The position numbers were made by a program, and so were the translations under genes. Below are positions 7,801-15,190 of a DNA stretch of 34,676 bases, one piece after another (the stretch's first letter is position 1; each line of letters opens with the position of its first letter). The notes under the pieces are model-generated. The model saw nothing but the letters and a program-made list of their open reading frames with translations. It searched no databases and was not told where the DNA came from. The stretch is from HGM04593 sp045654885 (lineage in GTDB: Bacteria; Bacteroidota; Bacteroidia; Bacteroidales; Bacteroidaceae). The stretch covers positions 1-34,676 of the forward strand of contig JAZOOF010000013.1 of NCBI GenBank assembly GCA_045654885.1, written 5' to 3'.

Positions 7801-9582
7801 TGTGCCGTCCGCAATGTAATAGTCACCATCGAGCGATGCAAGTGAAAAGCCCTCGACATCACCATTGGCGAGATATACATATACCACCTCACCATCCTCG
7901 GGTTCCGGTTCGGGTTCGGGAGTTACCTCCCCGCCACCACCCGACTCACCGGAATCCTCGACCTTTGTAGCAAGGAACTGCTCTATCTCGCGTTCTATCT
8001 GACCATATATCTCAACATACTGCGAAGCACTATAGACTCCGGCCTTCTCCTTTGCGCCCGAGATAGTAACGAGAATGCCATCAAGGATGGTACGTGAACT
8101 TTCGGGGTATGTTCCGGCTGTATAAGGATACTGGCTGAATGTAGAATTTGCAAGCAACTCTTTCACCTGAGCCTCATACATTGAAAGACCCACTGCCATA
8201 TAATTTGATAGAGCCTGTGAAAGCTGTTCCTTTGACGATGTTATCTCGGCTACACTCTCCATTGACGGAATGTTCTGCTGAACGCTATTCACCAACGAAC
8301 GCAATGTCGCATCCTCGCCACCGGTGCAGTAACCCTGATGGTCACCGTATGCCATAAGATACATACTTGCCTCGTTGATTAGCGCACCAAGCTGTGTCTG
8401 CGCCAACTGGGGTATTGAAATCATCAAATCCTCGACTGTCGATGCATCAAGCCCGGCCTTGTAGATTGACCAATTGAAAGCCACCGGCAACGAGTAGCCC
8501 TTTGTATAATCACCTTTTTCAAGCGCCTCCTTACGAGGAAGGTCAAATGTCTTCATCTTGGAATTTGTGCCATCGCGCAGCTCCGCACCCACGTAAAGAG
8601 TCAACATTTGGGCAGAATTCTCACCATCGTACTGCATCTCGAAATAGCCGTTATCCACGGCAGTTATCTTGACATTGGCAGCAGAAGCAAAATCATTTGT
8701 ACTGTACTGCCAACCATTCAAACCATTGAATTGTGATGCTGAATTTTCAAGGAACTTGCCGGCAACAGGCCAATAGAGAAGATAACGTCCGTCGCCTGCA
8801 GGAATGAGTTGCATTACATGAATGGCCGAAGCCTCAACATCGCCCTCCTCGGCATACTGCATGAATATCGGGCCACTACCCGAATATGTAGTACCGTTTG
8901 CAGCCGTAAAACTCTTCACGGCATTGCCTTTCAACACAAACAGTTGATTCTCGGCAGCAAGTTCCGCCTCGGTGGCAACTGCATCACCAAGAACAAACTC
9001 CTCACCGACCGATGAAGGTGAATAATCTGTTCCAAGCGTTATGCCAACAATAGTAGGGCTATTCTTTGGCTCTCCAAGACGCGTTGCCCACTCAATAAAG
9101 AATGCATCGACACTCCTTTCAAGCTCCAGCTCAACATAATGGTAATCACTGACTGCATTATATGAATCCCACATTGAGTGAAAGTAGCTCTTGATATTGT
9201 TATCGGACAAAGCAGGAAGACCGGCACCATCAATGCTACCCCACGACAAGCTGTTGTGGTCGGCATTGGAAGATGCCGTATAAGGTACAATCATTCCATC
9301 CTTGTCGTACACCTTGAGTTCGGACAGAGAGAAGATAATGTTATTGCCATTGGGGGCCTCGTTGTTTATGGAACCCACAACAGTCATACGTACCTTGTTG
9401 GTCTGCACGCCCGGAGAGAGCAGTTGCGAAGTAAACTGATAATACTCCGTTCCGCTATTGCTGTAATCCATAGCCACGCCGGGCAAGCCATCAGCCACAG
9501 TCAATGTAGCAGACCAGTTCTGGGCATTGACACCAACTATTGCCGAAAGGATACATACCAAAGAAAAAAGAATTCTCTTCAT
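4858..9582 (-). CDS. Large secreted CotH-kinase protein with discoidin-like, dockerin-like and cohesin-like regions and a C-terminal sorting-tail-like segment
   Basis: The protein is about 1574 residues from the ATG at 9582, chosen because it opens a classical signal peptide (MKRILFSLVCILSAIVGVNA). An N-terminal module with SELKVYDKDG (about 85-100) is followed by an alpha-helical stretch (about 390-540) and a Gly/Pro-Glu linker near 550. A discoidin (F5/8 type C)-like domain with LANLLDGSPSTIFHSTW and LSELRVYNV covers about 740-880. The CotH domain (about 905-1290) shows GRGNSSW, KKPYRLKF, GNYMFTEKVG and PLWDFDWGFNYENG, the expected ATP and metal-binding motifs of this atypical kinase family. 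GDADLNNQLTVHDVAV and DLNADGYIDLEDADL (about 1303-1352) resemble the two calcium loops of dockerins. A cohesin-like beta domain and a tail ending in GVYVVNGEKV, like type IX secretion sorting domains, follow. Surface location and protein or glycan phosphorylation are inferences. Confidence 0.9.
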   Translation of the reverse strand: MKRILFSLVCILSAIVGVNAQNWSATLTVADGLPGVAMDYSNSGTEYYQFTSQLLSPGVQTNKVRMTVVGSINNEAPNGNNIIFSLSELKVYDKDGMIVPYTASSNADHNSLSWGSIDGAGLPALSDNNIKSYFHSMWDSYNAVSDYHYVELELERSVDAFFIEWATRLGEPKNSPTIVGITLGTDYSPSSVGEEFVLGDAVATEAELAAENQLFVLKGNAVKSFTAANGTTYSGSGPIFMQYAEEGDVEASAIHVMQLIPAGDGRYLLYWPVAGKFLENSASQFNGLNGWQYSTNDFASAANVKITAVDNGYFEMQYDGENSAQMLTLYVGAELRDGTNSKMKTFDLPRKEALEKGDYTKGYSLPVAFNWSIYKAGLDASTVEDLMISIPQLAQTQLGALINEASMYLMAYGDHQGYCTGGEDATLRSLVNSVQQNIPSMESVAEITSSKEQLSQALSNYMAVGLSMYEAQVKELLANSTFSQYPYTAGTYPESSRTILDGILVTISGAKEKAGVYSASQYVEIYGQIEREIEQFLATKVEDSGESGGGGEVTPEPEPEPEDGEVVYVYLANGDVEGFSLASLDGDYYIADGTVYFPLDGGETMYYTKSEYDSISTVKPMLPSMTSFKFNNKYNPTLNVDVECAEVTNDINLSVNAIGKWLTASFQLSDDKAVAYVDTVLQVSKETRHSFAKTVSYKVTYPGYNIIKRIKVQDEIWTTPSTSGETVEVALTADMLSTNKPSSSSSESLANLLDGSPSTIFHSTWGSANNATVNVNAYIQIALPEQLENIQLYYKCRPQSGYNPLVWEIYASNDGNNWKLIRTLDYIADGMPRGGAGQEYTSPTISLGSKYSYLRIVQTSGEYSKNHLALSELRVYNVIPATTEEPVKIQDAVYENRRVPFGNTYNVTIDWLTDRIATVPRIDIDIDGGLFVTSKDYYLNAKFRISGNGVYENFEDSVQIKGRGNSSWSHSKKPYRLKFEEKVKPFGLTKGKSWVLLANAQKGALMANAIAMKIGQMAGAKYPNHIIPVELYMNGYYMGNYMFTEKVGMANNSVDIDEEDGYVVELDTYGSTDETIYRTGNYNLPVKVAEPDLDEYINEEYAKDRRAAILEDSREMQAAVYAGEGLEDVMDVDATARFFLTNDLVLNQEINHPKSTYYHKNESDPNGKIAFGPLWDFDWGFNYENGSQYCYSGQTSSVIKTSMEAYRFWLDMTSIEIFKKHYYHVWKEFMENSSIAELHDYIDSYYNFAKTSFQNNAYEWGSSYGFSESDRDRAKQWVQERANYIYNNLEEYDINDLIYTLPGDADLNNQLTVHDVAVITAYIHGNVYKRFSEAKADLNADGYIDLEDADLTAGEVMMAEAPSATYAYSTPLAAGELYGEDAVLALGEDAVVPLNLMRYSGEEYTAMQFDIRVPDGVFVNDIVPAQALASHNFSYEMLDMNTYRVVVYSDENATISGSDDVLVSLDANATSVVEEDARAFEIVNAYAVDGNNDEVRFNDLKIAFSQATGISGVYATYSVNGGDCITVTSLEPQEIVVYSVDGRLVRKVRVNSGTTRIALPAGVYVVNGEKVLVY

Positions 9583-9623
9583 ATTGTAGCAGTTATTAAG
9601 TTTCAAATCAAAGCGAGGTACAT

Positions 9624-9642
9624 CTTATCTCATAGAGATAAG
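9624..9642 (-). promoter_or_regulatory. Small perfect hairpin in the cotH leader
   Basis: CTTATCTC and GAGATAAG pair perfectly (8 bp, ATA loop) 42 bases before the cotH start and just downstream of its predicted -7 box. It would lie at or near the 5' end of the mRNA, where a hairpin can protect the transcript or tune translation. That role is inferred. Confidence 0.35.
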
Positions 9643-9653
9643 CCTCCAATTTG

Positions 9654-9684
9654 CAAAGAAACGAAATAATCACCTCCTTTCAAA
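9654..9684 (-). promoter_or_regulatory. Predicted promoter of the cotH gene
   Basis: On the minus strand TTTG (9681-9684) is followed after exactly 19 bases by TTTCTTTG (9654-9661). This matches the Bacteroidales TTTG-N19-TAnnTTTG promoter with one mismatch in the -7 box. The cotH start codon lies 71 bases further on. Confidence 0.45.
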
Positions 9685-9799
9685 AGAAATGTCCATTTAT
9701 TTGACAAAACGGAGTTTGGATTCAACAAAAGGTTTGTTTAACGGGGAGCAAAACAAACAGAGAGTAAAAAAGAAAGCGCAAAATATTTTTGCAATATAT

Positions 9800-9830
9800 T
9801 TTGTTTGTTTGCAAAATAATAGTACCTTTG
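9800..9830 (+). promoter_or_regulatory. Promoter of the tRNA-Pro gene
   Basis: TTTG (9800-9803), a 19-base spacer and TACCTTTG (9823-9830) give a perfect match to the primary-sigma promoter of Bacteroidales. The tRNA begins 16 bases after the -7 box, consistent with a short leader removed by RNase P. Confidence 0.8.
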
Positions 9831-9846
9831 CAATCGCAAAACAGAG

Positions 9847-9921
9847 CGGGATGTAGCTCAGCCCGGTTAGAGTACGCGTCTGGGGGGCGTGTGGTCGCTG
9901 GTTCGAATCCAGTCATCCCGA
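9847..9921 (+). tRNA. tRNA-Pro (anticodon GGG)
   Basis: The 75-base cloverleaf has acceptor arms CGGGATG (9847-9853) and CATCCCG (9914-9920), discriminator A at 9921, and a D-arm with AGCTCAG and GGTTAGAGT. The anticodon arm has the loop CTGGGGG, giving anticodon GGG, and the T-arm is CTGG-TTCGAAT-CCAG. The CCA end is not encoded. GGG reads CCC and CCU proline codons. It has its own promoter upstream and a terminator immediately downstream, so it is a single-gene unit. Confidence 0.95.
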
Positions 9922-9922
9922 C

Positions 9923-9980
9923 AAAGAGAAATATTTGATTTACAACCATTTAGGAGTAGATTGGATATTTCTCTTTTTTT
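9923..9980 (+). terminator. Rho-independent terminator of the tRNA-Pro gene
   Basis: AAAGAGAAATAT (9923-9934) pairs with ATATTTCTCTTT (9965-9976) to form a 12-bp stem with a 30-base loop, and a run of seven T follows from 9974. It starts one base after the discriminator, so it also defines the precursor's 3' trailer. Confidence 0.75.
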
Positions 9981-10119
9981 GCATACACAATTCTGAGAGC
10001 AGCCGAAGGCTCCCATGTAAGTCTAAACAACAAACCGAAACTTTTCAAACAATCACCATTGCCGGTGTGCGGCAGGGGCGGATTGTGTATTATTGTTTAA
10101 CCTTCAATCGGTTTTGACT

Positions 10120-10500
10120 ATGGAAAAGTTTCCTTGTTTTGAGTGGGTGGCCGGCTGCCAAGCAGACGGCAAGTTGAGAATGACAAAGCATTATGCCAAT
10201 GCTTTCATTGAGTCGCACCGCGATTTCATCCGTGGGATTGACGGCATAAAGCGTTACCATGAGTGGTTGGCGCTTGGTGCAATGTGCGAGGAATTATGCC
10301 TCGACAGAGAGGCCATGGATGCCTATATGGAGGTATTCGACAATGTAATGTGGGACAGTTGCATAAGTCTCTCCACCGGCCGACGTCGCCATTTGAGGCG
10401 GCAAGCCATTGAAGGACTGTTGCGACTTGCAAGTAGCCCCGAAGAGGTTGTTTGGGAAATCTGTTCGCAGATAACCTATGAGTGGAGGAATATAGGCTGA
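10120..10500 (+). CDS. Hypothetical protein, 126 residues
   Basis: I do not recognise a family. The protein begins MEKFPCFEWVAGCQADGK, has no signal peptide or membrane segment, and looks mostly helical. It is rich in Trp, His, Cys and charged residues (RRRHLRRQAIEGLLRLA around 97-113), suggesting a small soluble protein. The start at 10120 is preferred to the longer frame from 10093, whose extra nine residues come from A/T-rich leader. The gene is isolated: tRNA-Pro lies upstream and a shared hairpin terminator follows 10 bases after the stop, facing ispG. Regular codon use and the well-placed terminator argue that it is real. Confidence 0.65.
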   Translation: MEKFPCFEWVAGCQADGKLRMTKHYANAFIESHRDFIRGIDGIKRYHEWLALGAMCEELCLDREAMDAYMEVFDNVMWDSCISLSTGRRRHLRRQAIEGLLRLASSPEEVVWEICSQITYEWRNIG

Positions 10501-10510
10501 CTCCATACAT

Positions 10511-10542
10511 AAAACAAGGAGCGCCACAGCGCTCCTTGTTTT
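10511..10542. terminator. Bidirectional terminator between the small unknown gene and ispG
   Basis: A perfect 14-bp stem (10511-10524 with 10529-10542, AAAACAAGGAGCGC and its complement) carries a CACA loop. A-run and T-run flanks give U-tracts in both directions. It sits between the stop codons of two convergent genes, 10 and 3 bases from them. Confidence 0.88.
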
Positions 10543-10545
10543 ATC

Positions 10546-12282
10546 TTATTTGTTCCTGTCACTATCTATCAACTGCAACAGACGTTCGATTGCCTCTTCC
10601 TCGGGGATGTTCTTCTCTACGCACTCCTTGCGGCGGTAAAGCGATACTTTTCCGCGGGCGGCACCTACGTAACCATAGTCGGCATCGGCCATCTCGCCGG
10701 GACCGTTGACAATACAGCCCATGACACCAATCTTCAAGCCCTTGAGGTGAGATGTGGCAGCCTTTATACGCGCCAATGTTCCTTGCAGGTCATACATTGT
10801 GCGGCCACAACCCGGGCAGGCAATGTATTCGGTTTTGCTAATTCGGGCACGTGTTGCCTGCAGAATACCGAACATTATTGAGTTCAGTTCCTCGGCACTG
10901 CTCGATGGGTTCTCGAGCCACAGACCGTCGACAAGACCATCGATGAGCAGAACGCCCAAATCGGCAGCCGCCTTTATACGCAATGACTCTACCGTTGGTT
11001 CATTGTATGCTCTGCGTATGATTACGGGAGCATCAATGCCCTCTACTGTCAACTTATGCACCAGAGCACGCAGTTCGCCAACAGGATTTGCATGGGTTGT
11101 CGAAGCCACGATTGCAATATTATCAAGCGACTTGAGCTTTGCGATATTCCCATCAGTAAGGTCTTTGTATTCCACAGCAACAAACCTTGTATCCGCTGCA
11201 TTCTCCAAAGCAACAACAGGCACAAGGTCGGCAACAATATCGGGAGATATATCCTTATCCTCGACCTCGCCACCAATAACTACCGGTACATTATTGCCGC
11301 CCATCAAGCCAAACTCACGTGTCTTGCGGCGGACAGGCTCCTCATAGTTGAACGAAGGCGCAACAACAGCCTCTACGGGCGCGTGCCCGGCACGGCAGGC
11401 CACATAATCGGCAAGCTGCTTTGCCACTGGAATTTCATTCTCGGGAGCCTCGGCAAGCGATACACGCAGGGTATCGCCTATTCCATCGGCAAGCAATGCA
11501 CCAATACCGACGGCACTCTTTATGCGCCCATCCTCGGCATCACCGGCCTCGGTAACGCCAAGATGCAAGGGATACGATATGCCCTCCTCGGCCATCACGC
11601 GCACAAGACGGCGCACTGTCGTCACCATCATTGATGTGTTGCTGGTCTTTATTGAGACTACAACATTGTTGAAATTTTCGTCGCGGCAAATGCGAAGGAA
11701 CTCCATACACGACTCCACCACGCCCGAAGGGGTATCGCCATAGCGGCTCATGATGCGGTCACTTAGCGAACCATGGTTCACACCCACACGCACAGCCTTA
11801 CCCTCGGCCTTGCAGATGTCAAGGAATGCCACAAAACGCTCACGCAAGCGCTTGAGTTCATCGGCATACTCGGCATCGGTATAATCGATATGCTTGAATG
11901 TACGCGCTGTGTCGACATAGTTGCCGGGGTTCACACGTACCTTGTCGGCATAACGCGCCGCAGTGTCGGCCACGGCAGCATTGAAATGCACATCGGCCAC
12001 AAGCGGCACACGGCAGCCACGCGCAAGCAGCTGCTGCTTGATGTTGCCAAGGTTCACCGCCTCGCGGTTGCCCTGCGTAGTCAGGCGCACAAGTTCGCCG
12101 CCACGCTCAACAATGCGCAGTGTCTGCTCCACGCTGCCCTCGGTATCCATTGTACTGGTGTTGGTCATCGACTGTACACGCACAGGATGCGCGCTGCCAA
12201 TGAGCACATCACCCACTGCAACCTCAACAGTGGCACGGCGCTTGTAGTTGAAGAGGTTCATATCAGTTTGTCTTGTATTCAT
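10546..12282 (-). CDS. ispG: 4-hydroxy-3-methylbut-2-enyl-diphosphate synthase IspG (GcpE), long form
   Basis: IspG converts methylerythritol cyclodiphosphate to HMBPP, the penultimate step of the MEP isoprenoid pathway, using a [4Fe-4S] cluster. The protein is 578 residues, the three-domain length found in Bacteroidota, chlamydiae and plants, versus about 370 in E. coli. The N-terminal TIM barrel shows PVRVQSMTNTST and VRVNPGNY. The C-terminal cluster domain has CPGCGRT (Cys489, Cys492) and GCIVNGPGE (Cys523, Glu530). The start at 12282 overlaps the purE end by 20 bases; the next ATG at 12261 would leave no overlap and loses only seven residues. Co-transcription with purE is likely, and a perfect hairpin follows the stop by 3 bases. 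Together with dxs at 24.3 kb it shows use of the MEP route. Confidence 0.96.
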   Translation of the reverse strand: MNTRQTDMNLFNYKRRATVEVAVGDVLIGSAHPVRVQSMTNTSTMDTEGSVEQTLRIVERGGELVRLTTQGNREAVNLGNIKQQLLARGCRVPLVADVHFNAAVADTAARYADKVRVNPGNYVDTARTFKHIDYTDAEYADELKRLRERFVAFLDICKAEGKAVRVGVNHGSLSDRIMSRYGDTPSGVVESCMEFLRICRDENFNNVVVSIKTSNTSMMVTTVRRLVRVMAEEGISYPLHLGVTEAGDAEDGRIKSAVGIGALLADGIGDTLRVSLAEAPENEIPVAKQLADYVACRAGHAPVEAVVAPSFNYEEPVRRKTREFGLMGGNNVPVVIGGEVEDKDISPDIVADLVPVVALENAADTRFVAVEYKDLTDGNIAKLKSLDNIAIVASTTHANPVGELRALVHKLTVEGIDAPVIIRRAYNEPTVESLRIKAAADLGVLLIDGLVDGLWLENPSSSAEELNSIMFGILQATRARISKTEYIACPGCGRTMYDLQGTLARIKAATSHLKGLKIGVMGCIVNGPGEMADADYGYVGAARGKVSLYRRKECVEKNIPEEEAIERLLQLIDSDRNK

Positions 12283-12769
12283 ATTTTAGCTCCTTGAGCT
12301 CCTCGTTCGCCTTCTCAATCTTTTTGCAGAGGTTGCTCTTGTATGCTGCAAGACGCTCGGCAAGTTCGACGTCGGCAAGCGACAGCATCTCGACAGCCAG
12401 AATAGCGGCATTAAGTGAAGCGTTCACGCCAACGGTTGCCACAGGAATGCCCGGAGGCATTTGAACGATAGCAAGCAGCGCATCCATTCCGTCGAGTGTG
12501 CTGTTGATGGGCACACCAATCACAGGAAGAGTTGTGCTTGCGGCAATTACACCGGGAAGATGGGCTGCCATACCTGCAGCTGCAATAATTACCTTAACGC
12601 CACGCTCCTTTGCACCCTTCGAAAAGGCCTCTACAGCCTCGGGAGTGCGGTGAGCCGAAAGGGCATTAACCTCGAAAGGTACCTTCATCTCATTGAGGAA
12701 ATCTGTTGCTTTCTTCATTACAGGCAGGTCCGATGTACTGCCCATTATAACACTTACTATTGCTTTCAT
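12263..12769 (-). CDS. purE: N5-carboxyaminoimidazole ribonucleotide mutase PurE
   Basis: PurE rearranges N5-CAIR to CAIR in de novo purine synthesis. The 168-residue length and motifs are those of class I PurE: GSTSDLPVM near the N-terminus, the SAHRTPE active-site loop, AAGMAAHLPGVIAA and LPVIGVPI. The start is the ATG at 12769, which opens MKAIVSVIMGSTSD. A longer frame to 12898 has an unrelated N-terminal extension and is rejected. It is the first gene of a purE-ispG pair with overlapping or abutting ends. No PurK is in the window. Confidence 0.96.
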   Translation of the reverse strand: MKAIVSVIMGSTSDLPVMKKATDFLNEMKVPFEVNALSAHRTPEAVEAFSKGAKERGVKVIIAAAGMAAHLPGVIAASTTLPVIGVPINSTLDGMDALLAIVQMPPGIPVATVGVNASLNAAILAVEMLSLADVELAERLAAYKSNLCKKIEKANEELKELKYEYKTN

Positions 12770-13086
12770 ATTCTGTTTTTGTTTATATTGACAAATAATA
12801 ATTTTAATTGCTATTACGTGGTTTGAATACCCCCCTCCGAAATTACTCGCGTAATTTCTCGTCCCCCTAAAAAAGAGGGACAATAACAATGCTTTCACTC
12901 ACTCGCTTGCACGAGCTTTAACCGCACTTCGTGCGATTGAACCTGCTTCCGCTCGCTTTGTGTGTAAGTAAACTTCCACACACTAACATTGTTGATTTCT
13001 TTATCACTCGCAGTATAACATCAAACAAGTTTGTGTTAAGCTCGCTTAATCAAGAAATTCGCTCACCCGCAGCTTTCACCTCGCAA
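12770..13086. other. 317-base intergenic region between fbp and purE, with hairpins and a repeat copy
   Basis: No gene is visible. The region contains a perfect 8-bp hairpin (12839-12846 with 12851-12858, GAAATTAC/GTAATTTC, loop TCGC) and then TTCTCGTCCCCC, also seen at 112-123. A second hairpin GTCCCCCT/AGAGGGAC (12861-12868 with 12874-12881, one mismatch) follows. A copy of the 33-kb repeat lies at 12917-12956. The first two hairpins lie downstream of fbp and could end its transcript, but there is no clear terminator directly after the fbp stop. Confidence 0.5.
12917..12956 (-). repeat. Solitary copy of the 33-kb tandem repeat
   Basis: TTTAACCGCACTTCGTGCG followed by ATTGAACCTGCTTCCGCTCGC aligns closely with the reverse complement of the repeat unit at 33030-33234 (TTTAACCACACTTCGTGTG, CTTGAACCTGCTCACGCTCGG). 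The internal hairpin CGCAC-TTC-GTGCG (12923-12935) corresponds to CACAC-TTC-GTGTG there: both bases of one pair have changed and pairing is kept. A few blocks further right in the same gap (CTCACCCGCAGCTTTCACC) may be a remnant of another unit. Confidence 0.6.
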
Positions 13087-15078
13087 CTACGGTCTCTCTT
13101 TTATCACACCCTTGCGGTATGCATAGAGCAGACGCTCAAGGTCGGCAATCTTCACCATTATACCGCGACCTATGTCGGTATCGCGTACCTTTTCGCGCTC
13201 ACCCACAATCTCCACAATATTAATTGTGCCGGCAATATCCGTTCCGTTGAGAATTGCCTCCTCGGTAGATGTAAACGGAGTAAGCTGCACCAGTTCAAAG
13301 CCACGGCTGTGATAAACGAGCGTATAGCCGGCAATACCCGTACGGTTGTGATAAATCTTTGAGAAACCGCCGTCAATAACCATTAGGCGGCCATCGGCCT
13401 TGATAGGTGTCTCGCCCTTGAACACGCGCACCGGCACGTGGCCGTTGATGATGTGGCGGTGATTACCCTTGACACCGAACTCGTCGAGAATATAATCGCA
13501 CACCTCGACATTGTCGCGCAGGATGTAGTACCAACCCTTGGGTTCTTTCTGCACCTCTTTGTCGTCGAGCAGATAACGCTCGAATGTAGCCATCTTTGCC
13601 TTGCCGAAGAGAGGTGACTCGGGGCCACACCACAGGTACCAGAAGAAGTCGGCATACTTTTCGCGTGTAGCCTCATCGACATCACTGTCGAATGCGGTGC
13701 GTGCCATGCGCTCAACCTTCTTCATCAGTTCCTTACCCTTCACCGGCACACCGTCAAAGACAACCTCGCGCATTGTACCATCCTCGTTGATGGGTACAGC
13801 CGCATGGAACATAAGGTTTGAGTTATATATCACGAACATACCGCCACGCATGAGCAGACAGTTGACATGGCTCTGCAGGCGCTCGCTGCGCATGAACGAG
13901 TGGCGCAAGCGGTCTATCACATCCTGCTCCTCGGGAGTGAGGGCATACGGATTTGCCGGGTCAAGCGTCGGCCACAGTTTATCGCCAAGCTCATACTCCT
14001 TGCCGTCGATGGTAATGATGCCGCGTTCCTTGTCAATGAATTCCATGAGACAGCGGTCCATCATGTTCCACTCGGGGTGCTTCATTGCAATCTGTCCCGA
14101 GAGTTTGAACTCTATTACAGAGATAGCCTTGTGCATCTGTGCAATGAGTCGCACATCCTTCTCATTGAAGTTGGTACGCTCCTCATCAACGCGGGGCTGA
14201 TATATTGTACAAGGGTCATCGGCATACTGTTCCATTGCGAAGGTGGCAAGCGGAACCATGTTGATTGCATAGCCATCCTCAAGGGTTGTTGTGTTGGCAT
14301 CGCGCAACGACAGACGCAACACACTTGCGATACAGCATGTATTTCCCGCAGCAGCACCCATCCACAGCACATCGTGGTTACCCCAAGTAATATCCAAGTG
14401 GTGGTAATCGCACAATGCATCCATAATGTGATGCGCACCAGGGCCACGGTCGAATATATCGCCAAGGATATGCAGGCGGTCTACAATGAGCCTTTGTATA
14501 AGATAACAGAGTGCTGTTATGAAGTGACCAGCACGGCCTGTGCCTATAATAGTGTCGACAATGACCTCAAGATAGGCCTGCTTGTTCTGGTAGTCGTCAC
14601 TCTCATGCAACAACTCCTCAATGATATACACGTACTCCTCGGGGAGGCTCTTGCGCACCTTGGAACGGGTGTACTTCGATGACACGTTGCGGCACACCAC
14701 AATAAGGCGGTTCAGCGAACGCTTGTAGTATTCGTCAAGGTCAATATCGGACTGTGCCACAAGTTTCAGTTTCTCCTCGGGATAATATATCAGTGTACAC
14801 AAATCCTTCTTCTCCTCGGCAGTAATGGTATCGCCGAAAAGGTCATTCACCTTGCGCTTGATGTTACCCGATGCATTGCGCAGGATATGCTGGAAAGCCT
14901 CGTGCTCGCCATGCACATCGGCAAGAAAATGCTCGGTTGGCTTAGGAAGATGCAAAATAGCCTCAAGGTTGATTATTTCGGTTGTCACGCTCGACACTGT
15001 GGGAAAATCACGTGCCAGCAGACGCAGATAGCGGAGGTCTTCTTTTACCTCTTCAATTGTTATGTGCTGCTTTGCCAT
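13087..15078 (-). CDS. fbp: Class III fructose-1,6-bisphosphatase
   Basis: This enzyme removes the 1-phosphate of fructose 1,6-bisphosphate in gluconeogenesis. The 663-residue length and sequence are those of the class III family first known from Firmicutes. Metallophosphoesterase-like motifs are visible: FLADVHGEHEAF near residue 60, LHILGDIFDRGPGAHHIMDA, ITWGNHDVLWMGAAAG, IINGHVPVR and VIDGGFS. The start at 15078 (MAKQHITIEEV) is preferred; the frame extends 15 residues upstream to 15123, but that extension includes promoter-proximal leader. A perfect promoter lies 62 bases upstream of this start. The gene is probably monocistronic, with the 317-base repeat-bearing gap downstream. Confidence 0.95.
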   Translation of the reverse strand: MAKQHITIEEVKEDLRYLRLLARDFPTVSSVTTEIINLEAILHLPKPTEHFLADVHGEHEAFQHILRNASGNIKRKVNDLFGDTITAEEKKDLCTLIYYPEEKLKLVAQSDIDLDEYYKRSLNRLIVVCRNVSSKYTRSKVRKSLPEEYVYIIEELLHESDDYQNKQAYLEVIVDTIIGTGRAGHFITALCYLIQRLIVDRLHILGDIFDRGPGAHHIMDALCDYHHLDITWGNHDVLWMGAAAGNTCCIASVLRLSLRDANTTTLEDGYAINMVPLATFAMEQYADDPCTIYQPRVDEERTNFNEKDVRLIAQMHKAISVIEFKLSGQIAMKHPEWNMMDRCLMEFIDKERGIITIDGKEYELGDKLWPTLDPANPYALTPEEQDVIDRLRHSFMRSERLQSHVNCLLMRGGMFVIYNSNLMFHAAVPINEDGTMREVVFDGVPVKGKELMKKVERMARTAFDSDVDEATREKYADFFWYLWCGPESPLFGKAKMATFERYLLDDKEVQKEPKGWYYILRDNVEVCDYILDEFGVKGNHRHIINGHVPVRVFKGETPIKADGRLMVIDGGFSKIYHNRTGIAGYTLVYHSRGFELVQLTPFTSTEEAILNGTDIAGTINIVEIVGEREKVRDTDIGRGIMVKIADLERLLYAYRKGVIKERP

Positions 15079-15139
15079 AATTACTTGATTGTTTTCAGCG
15101 CAGCGGGATAAGCAAAAGCCCACTACGCGCTCATTACTG

Positions 15140-15170
15140 CAAATTTACTGTTATTTTTGCAAACTGCAAA
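15140..15170 (-). promoter_or_regulatory. Promoter of fbp
   Basis: On the minus strand TTTG (15167-15170), 19 bases, then TAAATTTG (15140-15147) exactly match the Bacteroidales promoter TTTG-N19-TAnnTTTG. Transcription would begin near 15133, giving a leader of roughly 55 bases before the chosen start and confirming that the 15123 start is too near the transcript end. Confidence 0.8.
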
Positions 15171-15190
15171 TATTATATGAAATAAGCATT

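Noticed and set aside
9667..9680. Perfect anti-16S-like AAGGAGGTGAT on the minus strand upstream of cotH
   Set aside because: It lies between the predicted -33 and -7 boxes, so it would not be in the mRNA, and no start codon is at a usable distance. Most likely chance.
9722..9949. Minus-strand frame of 75 codons whose product contains GMTGFEPATTRPPDAYSNR
   Set aside because: It is the antisense of tRNA-Pro. This string is a well-known artefact of tRNA genes misread as protein; the tRNA on the plus strand explains the sequence.
9847..9980. tRNA-Pro 3' end as an integration site for a mobile element
   Set aside because: No integrase gene and no direct repeat of the tRNA end was seen; a normal terminator follows.
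12770..12898. Upstream extension of purE
   Set aside because: PurE family proteins begin at about MKAIVSVIMGS; the extension is A/T-rich leader sequence containing a hairpin.
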